A DNA stretch of 64,000 nucleotides from JAOSJL01 sp963704035 (GCA_963704035.1 CAVPGR010000004.1:1240001-1304000); one strand, 5' to 3'. Positions 32,971 through 43,815 are shown, numbered from the stretch's first letter. Made by a program: numbers and translations. The notes: generated by a model not told the origin, from the sequence alone.

Positions 32971-35544
32971 TCAGCTCGTGATCTGTGGCGGATCGAGCGG
33001 CAGGGTGGTGCGCCATGTGCCATCGAGCTCGTGGTACGCGGCCGCCACGGCCCCGGCGGTGGGAACGAGCCCGATCTCCCCTACCCCCTTGATGCCGTAG
33101 GGCGCCCGCGGCTGGGGCGCCTCGACCAGGATCACCTCGACGGGAGGCATGTCCTTGGGTCGGATGATGTCGAGGCTGCGCAGCGTCATGTTCGTGGGAC
33201 GCCCCTCGTCGTCGCAGGGGAACTGCTCGGAGATCGCGTAACCGAGCCCCATGTGGACCGCGCCCTCGATCTGACCTTCGCAGAGCATGGGATTGATCGC
33301 CTTGCCCACGTCGTGGGCGGCGATCACGCGCTCGACGGCACCTGTCTCGGGGTCGCAGATCATCAGTTGAGCGGCGAAACCGAAGGTGGAGTGGATCACC
33401 GGTTCGTCGACGTCGTCGTCGAGATGGTTGGTCCAGTCGACGCGATATTCACCCTCGTAGTCGACTCCCGGACGGCAATCGTTTCGTTTCGCCTCCTGGC
33501 AGGCGGCGGCGATCGCGCCTGCACCCATCAGGGTTCCTCGCGAACCGGTTGTCTGGCCGGCGCCCAGCTCTCTCGTCGTGTCGACGATCACCCGGATCGA
33601 TTCGGGTGGCACGTGGAGCTCGGTGGCTGCGACCTGCGCGGCCACGGTGTGGACGCCCTGGCCCATTTCGGTCCAGCAGTGCCGTACCTCGACGGCTCCG
33701 TCCTCGTCGAAGCGCACGACCGCACGAGCGATCTCGAGGAAACCGTTGCCGAGGCCGGAGTTCTTGATACCGAGCCCGACCCCGATCGCCTTCCCGTCCG
33801 CCCGTGCTGCGCGGTACGGCTCGCGCACGGCGTCGAGGCACTCGCGGGCACCACGCGATCCGTCGTCCATGCGCTGGCCCGGTCCCCAGATCCGACCCGG
33901 CTCTACAACGTTCCGGGAGCGCATCTCCCACCCGTCGATGCCCACCTTCTCGGCGAGTCGATCGAGGAGGCCCTCCGTGGCGAACTGCGCCTGGTTGGCA
34001 CCGAAGCCACGAAACGCGCCGCAGACGCTGTTGTTCGTTCGCACAGCCACGGCCTCGACGTCGAGTGCGTCGAAGACGTACGGCCCACTCGCGTGGCCGG
34101 CCGCGCGCTCCAGGACCTTCATGCCGACCGACGCGTACGGTCCGGAATCGCCGATCATGCGGGCGCGCAGCCCGGTCAGTGTCCCGTCCTCGTCACAGCC
34201 GGCCCATGCCTCGATTCGGATCGGGTGACGCTTCGGAGACAACAGAAAAGACTCCTCGCGCGACATGGTGCACTTGACCGGGCGTCCCAGCAGTTTGGCG
34301 GCGAGCGCAGTCTGCGCCTGGTTGCTCATGTCTTCCTTGCCTCCGAAGGCGCCGCCGTTGGAGACCAGCTCCACGGTGATCGACTCGGTCGGTTCACCGA
34401 GCACACTTGCGATCTGGTCGCGGTCGTCCCAGATCCCCTGCCCTCCTGAGTACACGTGGAGCGTTCCGTCCTCGTGGGGTACCGCGAGCGTCGACTCGGG
34501 CTCGAGGTAGGCGTGCTCGACCCGTTGCGTCTGGAAGACCTCGTGGACAACGTGGGCGGAACGTTCCAGCGCATCGTCGACGTCACCGCGCGTGTAGGTG
34601 GAGCGGGACAGGACGTTGCTGTCGAGAGTCCACACCGCGTCCTCGTCGTCCTCGATGGCGGCAACGGGATCGACGATCGGTCGCAGCGGTCGAGCCTCCA
34701 CCTCGACGAGGCACGCTGCCCGACGTGCCGTCTCCCGGTCCGCGGCGACGACCATGGCCAGCACATCGCCGAGGTACGAGGTTCGCCCACCCTCGGGAAT
34801 GAAAACCGGCCAGTCCTTGTGGATGAGCCCGACGCGCAGCTCTCCGGGAACATCGGCGGCCGTCAGCACCGCCTCGACGCCGTCCACGGCTTTGGCGGCG
34901 GCCGTGTCGATGCGGACGATCTCCGAGCGGGCGTGATCAGCGAGACGGAGTGCGCCGTGCAGTAGTCCCTGTGGGTAGAGATCGTCGACATACGGTTTGT
35001 CGCCCAGTGAGAGCTCCATACCCTGGTATCGAACTCCACCCGTACCGATCTCTCCGGCCGACACGGGCTCCGCCACACGCCCTGCGGCAAGATCCTCGAC
35101 CGCATCGAGGATCTTCGTGTATCCGGTACAACGACACAGGTGGGCCCCGAGATGCCGAGCAGCGGTCTTCCGGTCGAGCGAGTCCCCCTTCTTGTCGAGG
35201 AGTGCCTTCGTGCGCACGACGATCCCGGGCGTGCAAAAGCCACACTGGAGAGCACCGCGTGCTGCAAAGGCCGAGGCGAAGCGATCTCGCTCGTCGGGAT
35301 CGAGGCCTTCCAGCGTCGTGATCGACCGTCCCTCCGCCTTCTCGAGCGAGAGCTGGCAGCTCACCTGGGCCTTGCCGTCGATGAGCACCGTGCAGCAACC
35401 GCACTGACCCGAGGGGGAGCAGCCGTCCTTGGGGGACAGGACACCCAGTTCGTCGCGCAGCGCCGCGAGGAGATGGGGGTGGTCGCCGCGGATCTCGCAC
35501 GGTCGTCCGTTCAGCTCGAGCGAGGTCACGGTGGCCGCCGGCAT
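32971..35544 (-). CDS. xdhD: Fused XdhD-type molybdenum hydroxylase (Se-dependent XDH family)
   Basis: An 857-residue single-chain enzyme joining a 2Fe-2S domain (residues 1-160; CGCCTVLIDG, CGFCTPG, CRCTGYTKIL) to a complete Mo-binding domain (GGAFGGKEDMSNQAQ, CGAFRGFGANQAQ, YGIKGVGEIGLVP). The FAD domain is missing, as in XdhD and the selenium-dependent xanthine dehydrogenase family, whose catalytic selenium is a labile ligand, not selenocysteine; accordingly I see no in-frame TGA. First gene of an operon with SsnA, F420 enzyme and 8-oxoguanine deaminase. Probable substrate xanthine or another oxidised purine. Selenium maturation genes (yqeB/yqeC type) are not in the window. Confidence 0.83.
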   Translation of the reverse strand: MPAATVTSLELNGRPCEIRGDHPHLLAALRDELGVLSPKDGCSPSGQCGCCTVLIDGKAQVSCQLSLEKAEGRSITTLEGLDPDERDRFASAFAARGALQCGFCTPGIVVRTKALLDKKGDSLDRKTAARHLGAHLCRCTGYTKILDAVEDLAAGRVAEPVSAGEIGTGGVRYQGMELSLGDKPYVDDLYPQGLLHGALRLADHARSEIVRIDTAAAKAVDGVEAVLTAADVPGELRVGLIHKDWPVFIPEGGRTSYLGDVLAMVVAADRETARRAACLVEVEARPLRPIVDPVAAIEDDEDAVWTLDSNVLSRSTYTRGDVDDALERSAHVVHEVFQTQRVEHAYLEPESTLAVPHEDGTLHVYSGGQGIWDDRDQIASVLGEPTESITVELVSNGGAFGGKEDMSNQAQTALAAKLLGRPVKCTMSREESFLLSPKRHPIRIEAWAGCDEDGTLTGLRARMIGDSGPYASVGMKVLERAAGHASGPYVFDALDVEAVAVRTNNSVCGAFRGFGANQAQFATEGLLDRLAEKVGIDGWEMRSRNVVEPGRIWGPGQRMDDGSRGARECLDAVREPYRAARADGKAIGVGLGIKNSGLGNGFLEIARAVVRFDEDGAVEVRHCWTEMGQGVHTVAAQVAATELHVPPESIRVIVDTTRELGAGQTTGSRGTLMGAGAIAAACQEAKRNDCRPGVDYEGEYRVDWTNHLDDDVDEPVIHSTFGFAAQLMICDPETGAVERVIAAHDVGKAINPMLCEGQIEGAVHMGLGYAISEQFPCDDEGRPTNMTLRSLDIIRPKDMPPVEVILVEAPQPRAPYGIKGVGEIGLVPTAGAVAAAYHELDGTWRTTLPLDPPQITS

Positions 35545-35610
35545 ACTGCGCCTCCTCTGAGCCCGGGCTCGGACTGTTGCGAGTGGTTCGAGTCCCAGGT
35601 TCCCGCGAAT

Positions 35611-35621
35611 TCAACAAATTG

Positions 35622-35625
<4 letters not shown>
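35611..35625 (-). promoter_or_regulatory. Island operator, site 7 (XdhD operon)
   Basis: TCAACAAATTGTCAA, 66 bases before the XdhD start. Toward the gene: TTGACAATTTGTTGA. It overlaps the stop codon of the upstream threonine-synthase-like gene (35622-35624). Confidence 0.77.
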
Positions 35626-36968
<1,343 letters not shown>

Positions 36969-36970
36969 GG

Positions 36971-38503
36971 CTACGGGCCCGGCTCCACCTCGGTCTCGTC
37001 GTTCACGGCCCGGATCATCTCGTCCCAGTGATCGACCAAGGGAACAAGATCGTCCCAGAACGACGGGGAGCGGCGCGCCTCGAAGACGTCGAGGGGGATT
37101 CCCTGCTGTTCGACCCATGTGAAGTAACCGAGATTGAAGATTCGACGGCGGTCGACGTTCTCGAGCGCGAGGTAGTCGTCGGTGTCGACGTTCTCCACGT
37201 GACGCCGCAGCGTTTCGTCCGCGCCGGCACGATCGATCCGGCCGCCGAAGCGTTCCTCGACGATGCGTGCCCGCTCACTTCCGTAGAGCTGCGCGCCGTC
37301 GGTCGCGACCGTGAGCACGACGTCGTCGGGACCCAGCCCGAAGTGCTTGGCGGTCTTGATCGACGCGATCACGTTGCAGATGCTCGACAGGCCGAAGCTG
37401 TCGAGGGCCGCGATCGCCTCGTCGTCGACCCCGCGGGAACGCAGCAGCTCGCGGCCCTCGTCACTCGCGTACACGGCCGAGAGCTCGTCGGTCGCCCGAT
37501 CGGACACAGCGGTGACGGCGTCCATGGCCATGACGTTGTGAATGAGCGGGATGTGTTTGTCACCGATGCCCTGGATGTTGTGCTCGCCGAATCCGTTGTA
37601 GAGCATGGTCGGACACTCGAGAGCTTCGACACCGACGACGCGGGCATCCTGGCGCGCTGCGAGGTGGTCGCCCGCAGCGAGCGTGCCCGACGAACCCGAC
37701 GCGGCGACGAACGCGGCGAGGCGAGCGCCCGGAGCGTGCTCGCGATGCGCGTCGAAGACGCGTTCCAGGGCAGGGCCGGTGACAGAGCGGTGCGCGAGGT
37801 AGTTGCCGAACTCGCAGAACTGGTTGAGCACCACACAGCCGGGGTCGGCCGCGAGCCGGTTGCACTCGTCGTAGATCTCCTTCACGTTGCTCTCGGAGCC
37901 GGGAGTGCGCACGATGTCTTCGGGACCGACGACCCAGTTGTCGAGCCAGTCGAACCGCTCGCGACTCATGCCTTCGGGGAGGACCGCCACGCCCCGGCAA
38001 CCGAGCACGCGGGAGATCGCGATCCCGCCGCGCGCGTAGTTGCCTGTCGAGGGCCACACGGCTCGCTGGCGTTCGGGGTCGAATCGGCCGGTGACGAGAC
38101 GCGGCGCAAGGCAGCCGTAGGCCGCCAGCACCTTGTGGGTGTCGATCATCGGGAAGCGGTCTCCGAGAACGACGACGATGGGGGCGGCTACCCCCGTGAA
38201 CTCCTCTCCGAGCACGACGTGCTCGGGAACATCGACGGTGTTCCTGCCGCGCGCGGAGTTGTACCAGTGCACGCGGAAGAGGTTGAGCGGATGCGCCGCG
38301 GCGGGATCGACCGATTCGAGCGCGGACCGGACGTTCGGTGCGATCGTTCGCGGATCGGCGAGCTCGGCGAAGGTCGGCAGCAGGACGTGCGCGTCTCGGA
38401 GGTGCTGGACGACCGAGCGCCGAACGGCGTCGTCGACGACCGTGTCTTCGAGGCCCAGGCTCCGTCGGGTCGAGGTCTGCGCATTCAGAGTGGTCGTCGT
38501 CAT
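36971..38503 (-). CDS. PLP fold-II enzyme, cysteine-synthase-like
   Basis: A 510-residue PLP-dependent enzyme, longer than cysteine synthases. Start ATG 38503 with GGAGG upstream. The PLP lysine is probably in MIDTHKVLAAYG, the Asn loop is WPSTGNYARGGIAIS, and the phosphate loop is AASGSSGTLAAGDH. N- and C-terminal extensions flank the core. With the threonine-synthase-like protein it forms an operon divergent from an amidohydrolase across operator site 8. The nature of the substrate is not evident. Confidence 0.75.
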   Translation of the reverse strand: MTTTTLNAQTSTRRSLGLEDTVVDDAVRRSVVQHLRDAHVLLPTFAELADPRTIAPNVRSALESVDPAAAHPLNLFRVHWYNSARGRNTVDVPEHVVLGEEFTGVAAPIVVVLGDRFPMIDTHKVLAAYGCLAPRLVTGRFDPERQRAVWPSTGNYARGGIAISRVLGCRGVAVLPEGMSRERFDWLDNWVVGPEDIVRTPGSESNVKEIYDECNRLAADPGCVVLNQFCEFGNYLAHRSVTGPALERVFDAHREHAPGARLAAFVAASGSSGTLAAGDHLAARQDARVVGVEALECPTMLYNGFGEHNIQGIGDKHIPLIHNVMAMDAVTAVSDRATDELSAVYASDEGRELLRSRGVDDEAIAALDSFGLSSICNVIASIKTAKHFGLGPDDVVLTVATDGAQLYGSERARIVEERFGGRIDRAGADETLRRHVENVDTDDYLALENVDRRRIFNLGYFTWVEQQGIPLDVFEARRSPSFWDDLVPLVDHWDEMIRAVNDETEVEPGP

Positions 38504-38617
38504 CGTCTGTGTCCTCCTGCCGGGTGCCATTCTGGGCGACACCGTGGTGCGCAAGCGAGCCGACAGCTTCCTGCGACGCCTTGACAGCGACGACGACGTC
38601 GTGAAGGCTGGCTCGAT

Positions 38618-38632
38618 TCAACGAACTGTTGA
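38618..38632. promoter_or_regulatory. Island operator, site 8 (divergent PLP / amidohydrolase units)
   Basis: TCAACGAACTGTTGA, the exact reverse complement of site 4. TTGACA at 38581 precedes it by the same distance as at the BMP promoter. It lies in the 163-base gap between the minus-strand PLP operon and the plus-strand amidohydrolase and could control both. Confidence 0.72.
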
Positions 38633-38666
38633 GAGTCCTGGACGCGACGACGCCTCTGCGGTCCTC

Positions 38667-39986
38667 GTGCGCGGGGGAGTCGTGCTTCCCGTCGACGGGC
38701 CACGACGCGCCTTCGACCCGGGTTCGGTTCTCTTCGCCGGACGCGAGATCCTCGCCGTCGGTCCGGTCGCCGAGGTGGATGCCCATCCGCTACGCGACGG
38801 CGCGAAGGAGGTGGACGCCACCGGTCACGCGGTGATCCCGGGTCTGCACAACACCCATCTCCACTCCGGTCTTCTGCGCGGCACCGCCGAGTCCAAGTCT
38901 CTCTTCGACTGGCTGCGCGACTACGTCGATCCCGCTCACCGGGCACTCACACCCGAGATCGCCCGCGCCGCCAGCGAGCTGGCGTACACGGAAGGGTTGC
39001 GGGCCGGGACCACCTCGGTGATGGACATGTGGCGGTTCATGGAAGGTTCGGCCGCGGTCGCCGCGACGCTCGGAATCCGGGCCACCCTGGTGCCCTACGT
39101 CGCGGATCTCGACGGCTACGACTACTTCGAGACCATCCAGACCAACCGGGAGCTGCTCGAGAGGTGCCGGAGCGGGGCCGACGGGCGGGTGCGCTCCTGG
39201 GTGGGCCTCGAGCACCTCCTCTACTGCTCGGAGGAGGCATTTCGCGCCGCGGCAGCGCTCGCCGAGGAGTTCGACACGGGCATCCACACCCACTCATCGG
39301 AGACGACGTGGGAGGTCGAGCAGTCGTTGGAGCGCTTCGGCCGGCGACCGATCGCGGAGTTCGAGCATCGCGGGATCCTCGGGCCGCACGCGGTCGTCGC
39401 GCACTGCGTCTGGGTCGATGACGACGAGATCGCGGCCCTCGCCCGCCACGAAACCGCTGTGGCGCACTGCCCGTGCTCGAACATGAAGCTGTCGTCGGGC
39501 CCCGCGCCGATCGGGAAGCTGCGGGCCGCGGGCGTCACCGTGGGCCTCGGCACCGACGGCGAGAAGGAGAACAACAACCTCGACATGCTCGAGGAGATGA
39601 AGTTCGCGTCGTTGTTGCAGAAGGTCACCACCCTCGATCCGACCACGGGTGATCCATGGGACATCCTCGAGATGGCGACCATCGAAGGGGCGCGGACGCT
39701 GGGCCTCGACGACCTGACCGGGTCCTTGACGCCGGGCAAGCGCGCCGATGTGGTCACAGTGTCGCTGGAGGGCCTGCACTGCACCCCTGTCCTGCATGGC
39801 AGTGATTTCAACGTCGCCGCCCATCTCGTGTTCGCCGCGAGCGGAGCCGACGTTCGCGACGTCTGGGTCGACGGCGCGCACCTGGTCGCGGGAGGCGTGG
39901 TAGGCACCGCCGACGAGGACCAGGTGAGGTCGCACGCGCAGGAAGCGGCCGAGGAGCTCTTCGAGCGCCGCGCCGCGCTCACATAG
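38667..39986 (+). CDS. Amidohydrolase of the TrzN/MtaD (aminohydrolase) group
   Basis: A 439-residue amidohydrolase; GTG 38667 is the first start after the operator and gives the usual N-terminal strand VLVRGGVVLPVDG, but no good ribosome site supports it. Motifs: GLHNTHLHSGLLRGT (metal His), GIHTHSSETTWEVE (His and Glu), AHCVWVDDDE (His) and GLGTDGEKENNNLD (Asp). Such enzymes deaminate adenosine-like or triazine compounds or hydrolyse ring amides. It is the third deaminase-type amidohydrolase in the island and may act on a guanidino or amino purine intermediate. Substrate unresolved. Confidence 0.78.
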   Translation: MRGGVVLPVDGPRRAFDPGSVLFAGREILAVGPVAEVDAHPLRDGAKEVDATGHAVIPGLHNTHLHSGLLRGTAESKSLFDWLRDYVDPAHRALTPEIARAASELAYTEGLRAGTTSVMDMWRFMEGSAAVAATLGIRATLVPYVADLDGYDYFETIQTNRELLERCRSGADGRVRSWVGLEHLLYCSEEAFRAAAALAEEFDTGIHTHSSETTWEVEQSLERFGRRPIAEFEHRGILGPHAVVAHCVWVDDDEIAALARHETAVAHCPCSNMKLSSGPAPIGKLRAAGVTVGLGTDGEKENNNLDMLEEMKFASLLQKVTTLDPTTGDPWDILEMATIEGARTLGLDDLTGSLTPGKRADVVTVSLEGLHCTPVLHGSDFNVAAHLVFAASGADVRDVWVDGAHLVAGGVVGTADEDQVRSHAQEAAEELFERRAALT

Positions 39987-40145
39987 CAAGTCAGCCCTGA
40001 ACTCGGCGGATTGCGACCGATGCCGTCGCGGCCGGGGACGAACACCAGCGCCGATCGTCACGCCTTGTGGAGCCCCCTGTCGTCTCCGCTCATACCGGGT
40101 CTTCTCTCGGGTCATTCTCGATCCCGGTCGCCCCGGGTGCCCAAT

Positions 40146-40160
40146 TCAACATATTGTCAA
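40146..40160 (+). promoter_or_regulatory. Island operator, site 9 (hydantoinase operon)
   Basis: TCAACATATTGTCAA, 49 bases before the hydantoinase ATG. Unlike the other TTGACA-bearing sites, that half-site points away from the gene here. TATTGT inside the operator could itself be the -10 box. Confidence 0.75.
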
Positions 40161-40209
40161 GCTGGGTGCACCGCAAGCGCCGCCGAGGACGAGAGGACCG
40201 GACGTCACG

Positions 40210-41601
40210 ATGCTCGTGAGTGGAGGAACGGTCGTCGACGTCGATGGCCGCCGGCCCGCGTCGGTGCGCATCGATCGTGCCGGGAGGGTGGAGGCGGTCG
40301 GCGACGACCTGCGCGCCGAGGAGGGAGAGGTCCTCCACGACGCGTCCGGTTGCCTCGTGATCCCCGGTGGTGTCGACGTGCACACGCATCTGCATCTGCC
40401 TGTCGGTGCTGTTCGCGTCAGCGATGACTTCTGGACGGGAACCCGTGCAGCGGCGGTAGGTGGCACCACGACGATCATCGACTACGCGACCGCGTACCGG
40501 GGCGAGGATCCCTTGGAGTCCTTCCGACGTTGGAAACGCTGGGCGCAACCCTCTGCGATCGACTGGGCGTTGCACATGACCTTCACAGAAGCGATTCCCG
40601 ATCGAGTACTCGCCGAGTGCATCGACGAGGGCGTCACGTCGTTCAAGCTCTACATGGCGTATCCGGAGCTCCTGGCCGTCGATGACGCGGTGATTCTCGA
40701 CGTCATGCGTCGGGCGAGCGCGCGTGGCGGTCTCGTGACGGTTCACTGCGAGAACGGCGATGCGATCGAGGAGCTCCGACGGCGCGCCCTGGAGGCGGGA
40801 CGCACCGCGGTCGTCGAACACGCCCGTACTCGTCCTTCGGGGCTCGAGGCCGAGGCGGTCGCGCGGGTCGCGAACATGGCCGAGCGAGCGGAATGCACGG
40901 CGTATGTCGTGCACTGCTCCTCGGGTGCCGCCCTGGCCGAGGTCCGAGCGGCTCAGGAGCGCGGCGTCGACGTGCGCGCCGAGACCTGTCCCCAGTACCT
41001 CCACCTCGATGTCGCCCTGCTCGAGGGTCCGGAGGCCCCGGACTTCGTGTGCACCCCTCCACTCCGTGAACAGCGCGACCGGGACGAGCTGTGGGAGGGA
41101 CTGGCGCGCGGCTGGATCCACACCGTCGCCACCGACCACTGCCCGTTCTGGACCGACGACCGTCGACGCGGAATTCGGAATCGGCCCGACGGCTTCCGCG
41201 ACTTCACCGAGATCCCGGGGGGACTTCCCGGGATCGAGACGCGACTCGCCCTTGTGTGGGAAGGGGTGACCGCCGGCATCCTGTCGGTGGAGGACTGGGT
41301 CCGTCTCTGCTCCGAGGCGCCTTCCCGCACGTTCGGGCTGTGGCCCTCGAAGGGCTCGTTGCGACCGGGTGCGGATGCAGACCTCGTCGTGTGGGATCCC
41401 GAACGCGAGCAGTCACTCGCCGCCGACGAGCTGTCGATGCGGGTCGACCATTCACCGTACGAAGGACGACGTGCGCGTGGCTGGCCCCGACTGGTCCTGT
41501 CGCGCGGACGCTCCGTCGCGTTGGAGGGTCATTTCGTCGGCGAGCGCGGCGCGGGCCGGTATGTGCCACGCCGGACTGTGGAGCCGGAGCCGGTGGCATG
41601 A
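40210..41601 (+). CDS. hyuA: Hydantoinase / dihydropyrimidinase-type amidohydrolase
   Basis: A 463-residue cyclic-amide hydrolase. DVHTHLHLP gives His58 and His60; TSFKLYMAYP gives the carboxylated Lys146; VTVHCEN and VVHCSSG supply the remaining His ligands and VATDHCPF the Asp. The pattern is that of D-hydantoinase/dihydropyrimidinase and E. coli HyuA rather than allantoinase, but a ureide ring substrate is plausible. It leads a two-gene operon with diaminopropionate ammonia-lyase, overlapping it by four bases, which ties ring opening directly to the final pyruvate-forming step. Confidence 0.86.
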   Translation: MLVSGGTVVDVDGRRPASVRIDRAGRVEAVGDDLRAEEGEVLHDASGCLVIPGGVDVHTHLHLPVGAVRVSDDFWTGTRAAAVGGTTTIIDYATAYRGEDPLESFRRWKRWAQPSAIDWALHMTFTEAIPDRVLAECIDEGVTSFKLYMAYPELLAVDDAVILDVMRRASARGGLVTVHCENGDAIEELRRRALEAGRTAVVEHARTRPSGLEAEAVARVANMAERAECTAYVVHCSSGAALAEVRAAQERGVDVRAETCPQYLHLDVALLEGPEAPDFVCTPPLREQRDRDELWEGLARGWIHTVATDHCPFWTDDRRRGIRNRPDGFRDFTEIPGGLPGIETRLALVWEGVTAGILSVEDWVRLCSEAPSRTFGLWPSKGSLRPGADADLVVWDPEREQSLAADELSMRVDHSPYEGRRARGWPRLVLSRGRSVALEGHFVGERGAGRYVPRRTVEPEPVA

Positions 41602-42755
41602 CCGGCGTGCTGTCGGGCGCCGGGCGAGGGGTGCACTGGCGGATCTCGGACACGGCGACTCGGTCAGGGGTCGAACGAGACCGCGACCCCCGGCCGTTCC
41701 ACCGGCGTCTTCCTCACTACGAGGACACGCCGCTGATCGATGTGCCTGCTCTCGCCGAGCGACTGGGGGTTCGTCAGATCGTCGTGAAGCTCGAGTCGGA
41801 CCGCCTGGGTCTCCCGTCGTTCAAGATCCTCGGGGCCTCGTGGGCGACGCTCCGTCTGCTCGAGGAGCGTCTCGGCACGTCGCTGACGGAGTGTGAGTCG
41901 ATTGACGAAATGGCTCGCGCTCTGGAGCAGCTGAAACCGCTCACGCTCGTCGCCGCGACGGACGGGAATCACGGTCGGGCGGTCGCGCGCGTCGCACGGT
42001 GGTTGGGGCTGGAGGCTTCCATTCTCGTCCCTGAAGACATGGCCGACGCGCGGCGCGAGGCGTTGATCGACGAGGGTGCGACGGTGACGGTGATCGACGG
42101 TCCCTACGACGCCGCCGTCGAGGCTTCGAAGGGTGTCGGCCCCGGTGAGTTGGTCGTGTCGGACACGTCGTGGCCAGGGTACGAGACCGTGCCACGATGG
42201 ATCATCGACGGCTACGCGACGATCTTCGCGGAGATCGACGAACAGCTCTCGCAGATGTCGATGGCGGTTCCGGACGTGGTCGCGGTCCAGGTCGGAGTGG
42301 GCGCGCTCGCCGCGGCCGTGATCGATCACTATCCGGCTCCGGAGACGCGTATCGTTGCGGTGGAGCCGGAACGGGCGGACTGCGTGGCGCGCTCCATCGC
42401 CGCGGGTCGACCGGTTTCACTCCCGGGTGGCCAGGATTCCATCATGGCCGGTCTCAATTGCGGCACGCCCTCTCACGTCGCGTGGAACGAGCTCGCGACC
42501 GGCCTCGATGCGACCGTCGTGATCGACGACGACTGGGCGCGTGAGGGTGTGCGAGCCCTCGCGCAGACCGGAGTCGTGGTGGGCGAGAGCGGAGCTGCAG
42601 GGCTGGCAGGCCTGATGGCACTGCGGGAGCAGGCGCCGCCCGAGGTCTGCGCGGCGGCCGGACTGCGCTCCGACGCCTCGGTGTTGCTGCTGGCGACCGA
42701 GGGTGCGACAGACCCCGACGCGTGGACGGCGATCGTCGAGCCGCCCCACCTCTGA
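41598..42755 (+). CDS. dpaL: 2,3-diaminopropionate ammonia-lyase (YgeX/DpaL-like)
   Basis: A 385-residue PLP fold-II enzyme. The family-specific lysine motif LPSFKILGASWA places the PLP lysine at residue 76; ATDGNHGRAVARVARW is the Asn loop and QVGVGALAAAV the phosphate loop. It converts 2,3-diaminopropionate to pyruvate and two ammonia. ATG 41598 overlaps the hydantoinase stop (ATGA). Its presence, together with YgeW-, HyuA- and XdhD-like proteins, is the strongest sign that the island breaks purines down through a diaminopropionate derivative. Confidence 0.87.
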   Translation: MTGVLSGAGRGVHWRISDTATRSGVERDRDPRPFHRRLPHYEDTPLIDVPALAERLGVRQIVVKLESDRLGLPSFKILGASWATLRLLEERLGTSLTECESIDEMARALEQLKPLTLVAATDGNHGRAVARVARWLGLEASILVPEDMADARREALIDEGATVTVIDGPYDAAVEASKGVGPGELVVSDTSWPGYETVPRWIIDGYATIFAEIDEQLSQMSMAVPDVVAVQVGVGALAAAVIDHYPAPETRIVAVEPERADCVARSIAAGRPVSLPGGQDSIMAGLNCGTPSHVAWNELATGLDATVVIDDDWAREGVRALAQTGVVVGESGAAGLAGLMALREQAPPEVCAAAGLRSDASVLLLATEGATDPDAWTAIVEPPHL

Positions 42756-42818
42756 CGGAGCGCCACCGAGGCCGACTCCAGGCGTCGATGCTCATTTCAC
42801 AGGCTCCGACCAGGCCTC

Positions 42819-42848
42819 TTGACGACCGCCCGGACAGGTGCCTATGTT
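42819..42848 (+). promoter_or_regulatory. Promoter-like pair ahead of a structured RNA
   Basis: TTGACG (42819-42824) and TATGTT (42843-42848) separated by 18 bases, among the best -35/-10 pairs in the window. It points at the inverted repeats of 42866-42957, 164 bases before proC. Confidence 0.5.
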
Positions 42849-42865
42849 GCGTCCGCCGCCACGGA

Positions 42866-42957
42866 AACGTGGCGAGAGGCGGACCCGAGGTGCAGCGAGG
42901 CCGTCCCGTTCGGGGAAGTGCGGGGCGTTTCGAGCGTTCCTCGGGTCCGCCCACGTT
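42866..42957 (+). ncRNA. Candidate structured RNA (leader or small RNA) upstream of proC
   Basis: The arms GGCGGACCCGAGG (42878-42890) and CCTCGGGTCCGCC (42939-42951) pair perfectly over 13 bases. Beyond a bulge the outer arms AACGTG and CACGTT continue the stem. The 48-base interior can fold further (for example CCCG/CGGG around GTT). No open reading frame with a ribosome site is evident in it. It could be an independent small RNA, or an attenuator or riboswitch-like leader of proC. I do not recognise it as tRNA, SRP RNA, 6S or a known riboswitch. Confidence 0.4.
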
Positions 42958-43011
42958 CACAGCCCTGAACCCGCAACCGGTAGCAGGGCCGGCGCGCTAG
43001 CGTCCCCGGTC

Positions 43012-43815
43012 ATGGTAGGTGTGGCGTTGCTCGGTGGCGGTCGGATGGGCGAGGCACTGCTGGCCGGACTGCTCGAGGCCGGCTGGGAGCCCGACGTCTG
43101 CGCTGTCGCCGAGGTGGACCCCGACCGACGGCGGTATCTCGAGGAGCACTTTCCCGAGGTCCGCATCGTGCCGAGCCCGGCGTGGGCGGTGGCCGACTCC
43201 GAGGTGGTCCTGGTCGCCGTCAAGCCGGGTGAGGTCCCCGAGGTCCTGGCGGGTGCCGAACCGACGATGCCCGCCGATGCGCTCGTGCTGTCCATCGCGG
43301 CGGGTGTAACGATCGAGACCCTCGAGAAATGTGTCCCGGGGCGGCCCGTGGTCCACGCGATGCCGAACACACCGGCACTCGTGCGCCGGGGCGCTGCGGC
43401 GATCTCGGGTGGTTCCACCGCCGACGACACCCACCTCCAACTCGCCGAACAGGTCCTCGGGTCGGTGGGGACCGTCGTGCGGGTCGACGAAGGCCTCCTC
43501 GACGCCGTCACCGGCTTGTCGGGATCCGGTCCCGCCTACGTCTTCCTGATGGCCGAAGCCCTCGTGGAGGCCGGTGTTCTCGTCGGCCTGCCGCGTGAGG
43601 TCGCGGTCACCCTCACGGTCCAGACTCTGCTCGGGGCCGCCACCCTCCTCGACGAGGGCGCCGAGGGCGCCGAGGCACTACGGGCGGCCGTCACGTCGCC
43701 GGGGGGCACCTCCGCCGCAGGTCTCCAGGCCCTGGAGAACCACGGATTCCGGGCGGCTCTGCTCGACGCCGTCAGCGAGGCGACGCGCCGATCACGGCAG
43801 CTGGGTGACCGCTGA
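43012..43815 (+). CDS. proC: Pyrroline-5-carboxylate reductase
   Basis: A 267-residue NAD(P)H enzyme making proline from pyrroline-5-carboxylate. It begins with the Rossmann block VALLGGGRMGEALLAGLL, continues with VVLVAVKPGE and PVVHAMPNTPALV, and has the C-terminal signature VTGLSGSGPAYVFLMAEALVEAGV and TSPGGTSAAGL. Length is standard. ATG 43012 has TAGCGT eight bases upstream. The following small HTH gene is its usual actinobacterial neighbour. Confidence 0.92.
   Translation: MVGVALLGGGRMGEALLAGLLEAGWEPDVCAVAEVDPDRRRYLEEHFPEVRIVPSPAWAVADSEVVLVAVKPGEVPEVLAGAEPTMPADALVLSIAAGVTIETLEKCVPGRPVVHAMPNTPALVRRGAAAISGGSTADDTHLQLAEQVLGSVGTVVRVDEGLLDAVTGLSGSGPAYVFLMAEALVEAGVLVGLPREVAVTLTVQTLLGAATLLDEGAEGAEALRAAVTSPGGTSAAGLQALENHGFRAALLDAVSEATRRSRQLGDR

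Noticed and set aside
32971..35544. Selenocysteine codon in the XdhD-type gene
   Set aside because: No in-frame TGA exists; selenium in this family is a labile cofactor ligand.
36971..38503. Cysteine biosynthesis gene (cysK/cysM)
   Set aside because: The protein is about 200 residues too long and co-regulated with the island; no serine acetyltransferase is nearby.
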